Assembly (NCBI GenBank): GCA_009760855.2 | Contig: WPIO01000002.1 | Coordinates: 11,243,501 to 11,307,500, forward strand | Length of the DNA: 64,000 bases | Direction of reading: 5' to 3' | From: Cristatella mucedo | Lineage: Eukaryota > Bryozoa > Phylactolaemata > Cristatellidae | Part shown: one piece after another, positions 55,600-64,000 of the stretch | How positions within the stretch are numbered: the first letter of the stretch is position 1 | How the letters are laid out: the number at the start of each line of letters is the position of its first letter | Notes under the pieces: generated by a model | Databases searched by the model: none | Seen by the model: the letters and a program-made list of their open reading frames with translations, nothing else | Told to the model about the DNA's origin: nothing | Translations under genes and position numbers: made by a program

Positions 55600-58500
55600 T
55601 TAATAATACTATTAATACATTTGTATAGCACCTTCAAAGAAGCTAATTTCATTCCAGGCACTTTACATTTGCTGCAAAGGAAGCATGATCGAATGATTAA
55701 TGGTAGCATGCTCACTGGTAACAAGTATATCATGGTTAGAGGTGACATGCAGTGTCAGCAATTGCATAAGCACACAAAGGGCGAATCACACGGACCCACT
55801 ATAAGCTGTAATAAATAAATGCATTTTTAGCTACTTCGTAAATATCGTCAAGTCAGGGGATGTCGCAACACCAATCGAAAGTGAGTTCCAGACTTTGGGA
55901 GCATACGAACTAGAGGCAGTCTTTAAAGGATGAGAGGTTTGTACGAAGTGCACGTAAACGATTAGATTTAGAAAAGCAGGCAGTACGATACTTAGCCTGG
56001 CGGTGGAGCAGATCTGATAGGTAGGCTGGGTCAAAGAATAAAGGAACCTAAAAGTGAGCAAGAGAACCTTTAGGATGATGTGCTGCTTGACCGAGAGCCA
56101 GTGCAGGTCGCCAATAATAATAATAATAATAATAATGCACTTGATAAAGCGCCCTCAGAAAAATCAATCTCTTTCTAGGCGCTTAACATTTGCTGCAAAG
56201 GGAAACACCAAGAAGTGGTGAAATGTGGCAACTAACAACGCTCACGACAGACAAGCCTAGCTGCAGAGTTTTGCACCAACTGTAAGCGCCTGACTTCACA
56301 TACTGGCAGACCAGTAAGCAGTGTGTCACAGAGGTCGAGATGGAATGTCACAAATGCATTGACAATTTTAGATGAAGTCTACTAACAGACAGTATACCTG
56401 TCTACGAAAGCGAATTTTAGCAATGTTATGTAGCTGAAAGTAGGCCGACTTGGTTGTTGAGCTAATATGGCCGTCTAATGAAAGGTCACTTTGGTAGGTT
56501 ATGCCTGGCATTCACACGGCATGATAGGCACTCGAGGAGGAGGACTCGAAAAGGTGATCGATCGATAAGAAGGTGATCGATAGTGATCAAAAGCAAATGA
56601 AAATCGAGAACAACAAGCGAAGAGACTCCAACTGAGTCTGCATTCCTAAGAAGGTCGTTATACATCGAAGCGATATTGACTCGGCGGAGTGGTCAGCTCT
56701 AAATCCAGAATGGAAATTAGGATTGAAGTTACAATACAACAATTCAGCTGGTCTGCCACGACTCGTTCCAGTGTCTTTGATAGGAACGGTAGAAGGAAGA
56801 CCGGGCGAAATTTGCTCAAATTCTCTTGGTCTAGTGTTGCTTTCTTGATTATTAGCCTCACTACAGCCTTTTTAAAAATGTGCATGGACATGACCTGATG
56901 CTAACGACACATTTATGATCTTAATTATGCATGGCAGCAGCAGATCTATCTACCGTAGAAGCAGGAATAGGGTCTAAAGGACTAGTTGTCTTGTTTGATT
57001 GGGATATGAATGTCAGGACGAGGTCACTCGCGACCTCCTTGAATATAGACATTGAGGTGCGACATTAAACTGAGGGACATGATTCTTAAGAGAATGCTGC
57101 CAACCTAAGGATGGAATCCTTGATCTTATCTGTCTTGTTGTCAAAGAAGCTAGAGAAGCGATCGGCTAGACCATCACAAGGATCAATAGGTAAGGAGCTA
57201 ACATTGGAGTGGTTAAGGAGATAGTTTATCGTAGACATCACCAATTTTGGATTGTGCGTCTGTGATTCAAAAACGCTTTTTATGTAGAGGTTGGGCTTGG
57301 CCTTTGCTAGGATCGATTGGTACGATCTACAGTAGTCCTCATAAGCCTGTCGATGGGCAGTCAGTCCTGATCTTTTATATGCTTTTTCAAGCTTTTGCTA
57401 GACCTAGCTTGTTTAAGGAGAATTTCAAAAAATACTTATAAAATTTGTCCAACAATCGAATATTTTTTCAGGATACCTTTCGAAAGACAAATATGCTAGA
57501 AACGGGATCAGAAGTTCTGACAATTTCTAAATGGAAGGAAAAATGATTATGTAAACCACGTCTAACCAGGATGTAAGCCGGAAGCAGCATATCTACAAAT
57601 AACAAATTTACCGATCTCTGCATCATATGCGACTTGTATCCCAACTTGTCAAACCTTGGTAGATCGAGGTACATGCAAGAAGCCGGTTGAGGTGCATTCT
57701 TGTGACTTTTATATAGCTTTATTTCCAATGTAGGTTTGTGCTTTGTAAAATCCATTACATCACGTATCAGAGTGAAATGTGAAATGCAAGTTCAACTCTG
57801 CTTGTTTTAAGGGATTCTAGAAAATTTCTGATTTTGGTTGGATAAATTTTGCTGTAAATGTCCATGATTAAAGAAAATAAACCTCCAGGAGTTTGATGAC
57901 GTATACAGCAAAATGTAAATTTGTCTGCTGTAAACCATAGGCCATCTGGGCAAGGGTGCACAGTGCACTTTGTCAGAGGTGCAAACTCGTTCAAGCATGC
58001 CTACTAGTGTTGTGTTGTAGCATTCTACTAATCATAACAGGTCGGAAGGGGGATTGGGCAGAGGGACAAAAAAGATATTCTCGAGCAGACAGCATCGATC
58101 GTCGAGGGTCGGTATCACAATTTATTAGTGACTTAAGATGCAGAGGAGGGCACAACTGTAGACTGAAAGAGATCTAGAAGAGGTCAGATAAGAAAAACTT
58201 GGTAATATTAGACGATCATGTGCAGTTGTAAGAGAAAATTTGATCGAGCTTTTGACCTTTGATGTGAGTAAGGCCATGCACGTGAGGCACAAGAGACAAT
58301 GAGTCAGTCAGTGCACTAAATTCAGTGCTGAAGGCGACAGATAAGTTATCAAAGTGAACGTTGAAATTACCCATAACGAGGAAAGATCATTTTTTGCATA
58401 CAGAACCGAAATGAGATAAGAGAAATGTGAGATAAAGGAGGGCTTGGTACCTGGGCAGGGCGATCGACTACTGCCACCACTGGTAGCTTGTTGTCGAATG

Positions 58501-58720
58501 AACTCAAAACAATAGATTTAAAAGACTGATCCCAAGGGAGTGCAAACGCCTTTAAATTTAAGAATGAGCATGCGATACCGTCGAATCTACCAACAGCTTT
58601 GATTGATCTAGTGGTATGCAAGCATAAGAAGCCTTCTGGGGTTTTGTCGTTAACAGTTGGGCAGTTCATCAATTTCAGCCAGGACTCGGTAAAGGCGAAC
58701 AGGTCCAATTCAATCTAGCA
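55600..58720 (-). mobile_element. CR1-like LINE, longest copy (endonuclease to 3' tail)
   Basis: Read on the minus strand: an APE-type endonuclease start (58367-58708, DLFAFTESWLKL, TPEGFLCLH), then 57767-57994 (WFTADKFTFCCIRHQ), reverse transcriptase fragments (56658-56891: ENLSKFRPVFLLPFLSKTLE, VVADQLN), the RT end (55831-56061: YAPKVWNSLSIGVATSP) and a diverged tail (55625-55665, 'gcaccttcaaagaagctaatttcattccaggcac' on the plus strand). It has many stops and a nested insertion at 56115-56212. The piece at 57445-57775 does not align with the other copies and may be another insertion. Confidence 0.8.
56115..56212 (-). mobile_element. Nested, extremely truncated LINE 3' end
   Basis: An ATT microsatellite and the full hairpin tail ('gcacttgataaagcgccctcagaaaaatcaatctctttctaggcgctt') sit inside the older LINE, interrupting the sequence that is continuous at 21935-21965. 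This is a later insertion of about 100 bp. Confidence 0.7.
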
Positions 58721-58796
58721 CCCTCTGATCCGAGCCAAAAACAAACATGTGAGCAAGACAAGCTGTCTAGCGATAAGCAAAAGCAGCCAAGCCCCG

Positions 58797-59013
<217 letters not shown>

Positions 59014-59237
59014 CTCAGGGCCAAATTATATATGCACCACTGCTGCCCAAAAGTGAAGTTTATGCACCAAGTGAATCGATTTCAGTTTGGCTGTTGCTAA
59101 TGCCTGCATTCGAGTAAGTCATTAAACTACACTCATTAAATGGTAACAATCCATCCAATACAATTTTGACCATGGTCACAATATATTACGTTTGGCTTAA
59201 GAAGCAACTACATTCGACTGTAACCAAGTCAATGTTA

Positions 59238-59312
59238 ATAATAAAAATAATAATACACTTGATAAAGCACCCTCAGAGAACTCAATCTCTTTCTAGGCGC
59301 TTTACATTTGCT
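59238..59312 (-). mobile_element. LINE 3' tail, very short
   Basis: 'aataataatacacttgataaagcaccctcagagaactcaatctctttctaggcgctttacatttgctg' on the plus strand. Only the tail survived truncation. Confidence 0.75.
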
Positions 59313-59794
59313 GGATGTTCCCAAGTAAACAGAATGAGAGGCTCGGTAATGAGAAGATTCCACCCTACTACAGGTCATCCAGCATTACCTGTTTTTGCAA
59401 GTTTTGTCACTAACTATGCCTCGGCGAATGATTAGCTCAGTACCTGAATGTCTTCTTGACCTGCAGGGGCCTGCCCGTACCGTATTGCTGCTTGTTTAAG
59501 CGATTAGAACATGCTGCCAGTTGCAAAGCTTTCAGATATTATAAGAGTGGTTTTGATGTTGCTCCACAGAGATGGCAAGAAAGGGTGAGGTGACAAAGAA
59601 TTTCAGAGGGCACTGTTAAAAACACTACAAGAAACATCTGGACTACAGTAGCATAGAGGCACTGCCATGCTCGGAAAGGCACGGCTCTGAAGGACACGTT
59701 CACAAATACTAAAATTTGCTGTTAAGAGTTTCTGTCAAGTTACCAGAATAGTCGTGAGCCGAGATACTGTGAGTAAACAGCTTAACGAACAAAG

Positions 59795-60485
59795 ATTGAT
59801 GGCAGGGTGACCAAGTTCAAGCCATCGTCAACTGTGAAGCAAGAAAAGGCTTGAATTTGCTTGCCGATACGAGCACTAAGAAAAGTAAAGTGGAGCAGTG
59901 CAGTGGACCGATGAGTCCAAATTTAATCTCTAGCTGCAATAAGAGGTGGAAGCACTTTTGCTGAGGAATGGGTGGTGTACTCTGACAATTGTCAGCAAAA
60001 GACCATGAAATTCGTTGGTGAAACTGTAACGGTTTGGATTTGCTTTTCCACTATCAGTGTTGGACGCCTCCACAAGATTCAAGGCAACGTGGACCGGAGC
60101 GTCTATTTCGACGTAGTGCAGAAAGTTGACTTGTCATGTGCTATGGTCTTCACAGGCTCGGTTTCCGTTGCGGCATGACAACGATCCAAAGCACACTGCT
60201 GTGACAGTCAAAGAGTTTTTCACAAACACCACAGATTACGGCTTCGAGCCATAGAGGTATCATGCAGTGGCCAAGCCAAAGCCCTGACTACAAACCAATC
60301 GATCATATGTGAGATAAAGTCGACAGCATTTCAAGGGTCAGAGTTCTCCGAAGCATAAAAACCGATGAGTCCTTCGAGGTTTTGAAGGATTGCTGGACAT
60401 CAATTCCACCAGAAACGATCCCGTAGCTGGAGAAGGAGTCAATGCCGAGGCGATCGAGAGAAGTTATGAAAAATCGTGGTGCCTA
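59795..60485 (+). pseudogene. Tc1-like transposase remnant
   Basis: Translation in changing frames gives the Tc1 order: W-T-D-E-S-K-F-N-L (near 59907), a T-V-T-V-W-I-C-F-S-like block (60027-60055), D-N-D-P-K-H-T-A (60178-60203), W-P-S-Q-S-P-D-Y-K-P-I-D-H (60270-60305, which contains the second catalytic region) and M-P-R-R (60441). Frameshifts and stops make it inactive. No terminal inverted repeats were located by eye. Confidence 0.75.
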
Positions 60486-61527
60486 GACCAGTTATAAATT
60501 TCATCCAATAACCTCCACGTAATTATACATTTGTTAACTTTTTTGCACACAAAGAACTACTACCGAGCTAGATGCAGTTACATCTTTTGCATTTTGAATG
60601 AAATATCTGGCATATAAACTGCTAGTAGCAGGAGTACAGAAGCTATTGGATAGCAGCGTATGCTCAGCTCAACTACGGCTCTTCTGCCTACATTCTGTTC
60701 GTTCAAGGCCTTCGAGGAACAGATGACCTTGAATCGCATGCCTGGCAAGTTGTAGCAGCAAACTGCCTAAAACTCAAGCCACTCAAGCTCACAAAGCACC
60801 AGCACGGCATTTTGCATGGGATTTTTTGCATTCTACCCATCTTAGGTGTTGGACTGCCAGCAGAGCCATCATAGATGTTGGATTGCCAGAGCAGCCATCA
60901 CGGCAGAGGAGAAGGCAAGGGCTTACGTCAGTCCCAGGCAGCTCACAGCATGTGAGCTGCAATCAGGGCGCGCTTTCAGCATATCTTTTTTTTGGGGGGG
61001 GGGGGAGGAATGGAGGGCTACAACTTGACTCCGGCCAAGCCACCAAATCATAGCAGGCTACCTTTGAAAAAGGTATATGCCGAGGCAGAATCCTCCCTCT
61101 TGCCTGTGCTGCTCATGGCAAGCAAGGGTAGCCATGACTTTTTGCACAGGGCTAAACAAAAGCCGACTTCGAGGGTCGTGGCACAAGGTCAAGGCTGTCT
61201 CTTTTAAATCTGACCGCAAAAGCTTTCTAGCCCTTCTAGAAAGTGATAACGCCCATTAGAGATCCCAAAGCAGTGCATTTGCAGCGTGCACCATTCAGGA
61301 GCCTCTTTAGAGTTGAAATCCTTGGGATTAGAGTAAAAAAGTGGCAGCTTTTGGCCACACTTATCATAGCCCCAATTTACAAAAAGGAGTGGCAGTCACC
61401 ATCGCAAACTAGCCCTGAAAGTATGTGCCGAAGGCACACCGTCTTCGGAACGCTTACCACAAACAAAGGAAAAGTGGTAGCTTCCGTCCGAAGAAACGCC
61501 CTGAAGCAGTTGGCTATAATCATAATC

Positions 61528-61693
61528 CTAGCTGATTAAACAGCCTCTTTTTGTATAGCGACAGAAGAGCCTTTACGGCTATCGCCACCGCTTGCAGTGG
61601 CGACAAAGAATCGCCCACCGCAGGAATCGAACCTACGACCTCGGGACCGAGGTCGTGAAAGCAACCGCCTTACCTAGTGTGCCATCACGGCTC
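61528..61693 (-). repeat. tRNA-derived SINE (family A)
   Basis: Reverse complement of the 9991-10187 SINE: 'cagcctctttttgtatagcgacagaagagcctttacggctatcgccac' followed by the B box (ggaatcgaacc) and 'gtgtgccatcacggctc'. It is the best-preserved copy, without the B-box duplication. Confidence 0.8.
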
Positions 61694-62395
61694 ACCAGCT
61701 GACGGTGCATCTACCAGAAAACCTATACAGAGCTGTGCCTCAAGCCGGCCAGCTTCAAATCTGGTAGCCACGGGACAGGAGGAGAGAGTAGTTCTAAAAT
61801 TCAAACCAGCAAAGCATGTGGATTGTAATACGTGTTTCGGTGTCAACCCCCCACCACCCAGTAACATGGCGATCGACAAAAGTAGCTCGGCTGTACTGCT
61901 AGAGCGATTGGACGGCCAATTAATAAATGAGAACATATACAATACATTTTAGAATCATGCCACCTACAAGATCATCTTGGCCAAGGATATGGTTGCCTCT
62001 TTCGGAAACAAAAAAAAACAGACTAACAACGAGCACCACCTCGAAAGGCTCTTAAGTGTGGCAACAAGAATCGTAACGCCATTTCGGGGAGCGTCCGAAT
62101 CTCAGAATCGAGGAACATCGGCATGGAAGCATTCTTCAAATGCCATCTAAAAAACAGTCCCATTTGGTGCCGAGCCTGATGCTTCACTTGCTGCTGCTGC
62201 ATGCTGAAGCCAGACCCCCTCCCTGCAGGTTTATGCGGCCCCCATCTTCAAAAGACATCGATCGATAGGCCCTCTCGGGAGAGGCACCTCAAAGCAGCTG
62301 CCACGGAAGGTGCTCCACTCACAAAGCTTCTAGGCCCATTAAAGACAAGATTGTCACTCCACATTCTCGGGGAGCCTCTTAAGAAGAATCACCTC

Positions 62396-62490
62396 ATTAG
62401 TATATCTCAGGGTGATTAGTATATCTATTAGTATATCTATTATCTCAGGGTGATTAGTATATCTATTAGTATATCTCAGGGTGATCGTTC
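62396..62490. repeat. Short minisatellite (attagtatatct / cagggtg units)
   Basis: Interspersed repeats of attagtatatct and cagggtg over about 95 bp. Confidence 0.9.
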
Positions 62491-62968
62491 CTTCGAAGAG
62501 ATAGCGATAACTTCCTCTAGCTAGAAAACAATAAAAAATGAGCATGCCAACGACGACTTCAGCCCAGCGGGTTTGTCAGCTACATCTAAATAGAAAATTG
62601 AAAGCTCCCTTAAGAGGAGCACCTCGAAGGTTTGTACGACGTCCTGCATCTATAGCCTCGATATGATCACTTTCCTACGGATGAAGCCTCCTGGCGGGTG
62701 CAAAGTAGGTGCTATGGTGCTTTCAATGGGTGCGTGTGTGTTGGGCGTGGGTGTGTGTTTGTGTGTGAGAAGGCTAAGGCGTTTTATTAAAAAAAAAAGG
62801 GGAGGCAGCTTGAACGGGCATGGCTGCAGCTTTATTTGGGCCAACACGGGCGGCAGCTTCTTCAGCCAGAGGGGCTTCACTGGCACACGTCATATCACAC
62901 GGCTAACCCGACGTGACGGCACACACCCCGATGGAGAGGAAGGAATAAGCATATAGATGCACTCTTAC

Positions 62969-63145
62969 CCGACAGAGTTTGCTTAATGGCCAGACCGACA
63001 CCCTTGCAGCCCATGACAGACAGCGAACCAATGGCCGAGCAGATTGTGACGTAGACAAGCACGTTGGTGTGACCGAAGCGCCGCTGGTAGTGGCAGACCA
63101 GGATAAGGCAGACGATGGCGATAGCAAACACATACACCACAAACA
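62969..63145 (-). CDS. NIPA-type magnesium transporter, penultimate exon
   Basis: A 177-bp exon between ttcttttccag| and CTCTGTCGG|GTAAGAG. It encodes FVVYVFAIAIVCLILVCHYQ, FGHTNVLVYVTICSAIGSLS and VMGCKGVGLAIKQTLSG, matching the NIPA helices with the invariant TN-x-LVYI-T-ICS and KG-x-G-x-AIK motifs. It precedes the 52809-53158 exon directly. Earlier exons, covering the first five or so helices, lie beyond 64000. Confidence 0.92.
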
Positions 63146-63737
63146 CTGGAAAAGAAAGAAGACCCTCGTCAAGCCACTAGCGAAGGGTAGCACAACTCAA
63201 ACCGCAAATAGCCTGCCGCCTAGAGCTGCAGACCACCGTTGCAGCAGCTACCTGCCAAAGCATCCGCTAACCACAGCCGTTCCGGTCAACAGCCAAGGAC
63301 CAAGAAATGCCAAGAAATGCAAGTTGCAGTGCCCTAGCAGAAAGCGCCAGCATTCGCCGGGCATGAACGGCACTCACACCAGAACACGCTGCTAGCGCAC
63401 ACGACGGAACCACACACGAACGCCCGCACGTGTGCACACTCACCCAACGACCGGCTCACGAACCTGTAAGCAGATATGTAAAACAAAGGTAGTCCCCCCC
63501 GACCCTCACATCTTTCACTGCATCTTCCTTTGACAAAGGTAAGATGTTTCTAGAAAGAGGAGCAACTGAGGGCGAAAGCAAACGTTCTCTAGCAGCCACC
63601 CAGCTGCCAGCAAAGGATACCATATATAAACACCCAACCCCCCCACAAGCACGCACGCACCTGCTAGCACAAGAGAGCACAAACGTACGAACACATTTGC
63701 TCACAAGCGTGAACAGGCACACACTCAGACATAAATA

Positions 63738-63868
63738 ATTCCTTTGTATAGGGCTTTAAAAGAACTTAGGCCTCTATTCAAGTGCTTCTCATATGCCGAA
63801 GTGCTCGACCCCACGACCTCGGTCGTCAAAGGCAAACACCTTAACCCATGGGCCAACTGAGGGCGGCA
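63738..63868 (-). repeat. SINE (family B) with diverged LINE-like tail
   Basis: Minus strand: a tRNA-like head (ttggcccatgggttaaggtg, gtcgtggggtcgagc) followed by 'gaagcacttgaatagaggcctaagttcttttaaagccctatacaaa', a decayed form of the LINE hairpin tail. Confidence 0.6.
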
Positions 63869-63887
63869 TACGCACAGATACACCAAA

Positions 63888-63950
63888 TGCAAAGTGTCTA
63901 GAAAGAGATTGGGTTCGCTGAGGGTGCTATAACAAATCTATTATTATCAA
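63888..63950 (+). mobile_element. LINE 3' tail, very short
   Basis: 'gtgtctagaaagagattgggttcgctgagggtgctataacaaatctattattat', the tail only. Confidence 0.6.
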
Positions 63951-64000
63951 GTACCTGCATGCATGCACGGACGTGCATGCAGGGACATGCAGGCACCTTG

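Larger units (their letters stand above)
63146..64000 (-). other. NIPA-like intron continuing off the window
   Basis: Inferred intron. It contains a family B SINE and a LINE tail, listed separately. No further NIPA exon is visible. Confidence 0.6.

Overview
This is a window of animal nuclear DNA, probably from an invertebrate. The evidence is split host genes with GT-AG introns, CR1-like LINEs, tRNA-derived SINEs, a Tc1-like transposon, an LTR element and long GA, CA and TA microsatellites. I recognise four host genes. They are the first exon of a class A GPCR (minus, 1-277, running off the left edge); a DIABLO/SMAC-like gene (minus, 3679-11915); a CCDC169-like coiled-coil gene (plus, 11969-18620); and the last two coding exons of a NIPA-type magnesium transporter (minus, 52809-63145, continuing past the right edge). 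The DIABLO-like and CCDC169-like genes are head to head with 53 bp between their ATGs.

The main find is a 20,971-bp AT-rich insertion at 24231-45201. It has about 125-bp terminal inverted repeats and a 5-bp duplication of CCCGG (6 bp, CCCGGT, if the first T belongs to the target). It is a Polinton/adintovirus-like endogenous virus. It carries a retrovirus-type integrase, protein-primed family B DNA polymerase, double-jelly-roll (hexon-like) major capsid protein, a virion protein with a parvovirus-like phospholipase A2 domain, a YqaJ-like exonuclease, a hydrophobic core-protein candidate, three tandem copies of a penton or minor-capsid candidate, at least four fibre-like genes built from tail-fibre-type repeats, an HNH-AP2 endonuclease, and several unknown small genes including a three-member paralogous set. 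I found no packaging ATPase and no adenain-type protease. Most of the large genes are broken by in-frame stops or frameshifts, and the polymerase has DTES where DTDS is expected, so this copy looks like a fossil. Each terminal repeat is itself an imperfect palindrome.

Right of the element, 47396-49529 holds a small minus-strand LTR retrotransposon with two LTRs, a primer-binding site matching the 3' end of initiator tRNA-Met, a polypurine tract and one intact gag-like ORF but no pol (a TR-GAG-type non-autonomous element). Much of the rest is 5'-truncated LINE copies sharing a hairpin-forming 3' tail. That tail also ends a tRNA-like SINE, suggesting the SINE uses the LINE machinery.

Coordinates of introns, exon ends and broken genes were read by eye from splice consensus, reading frame and family resemblance. 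No database search was run.
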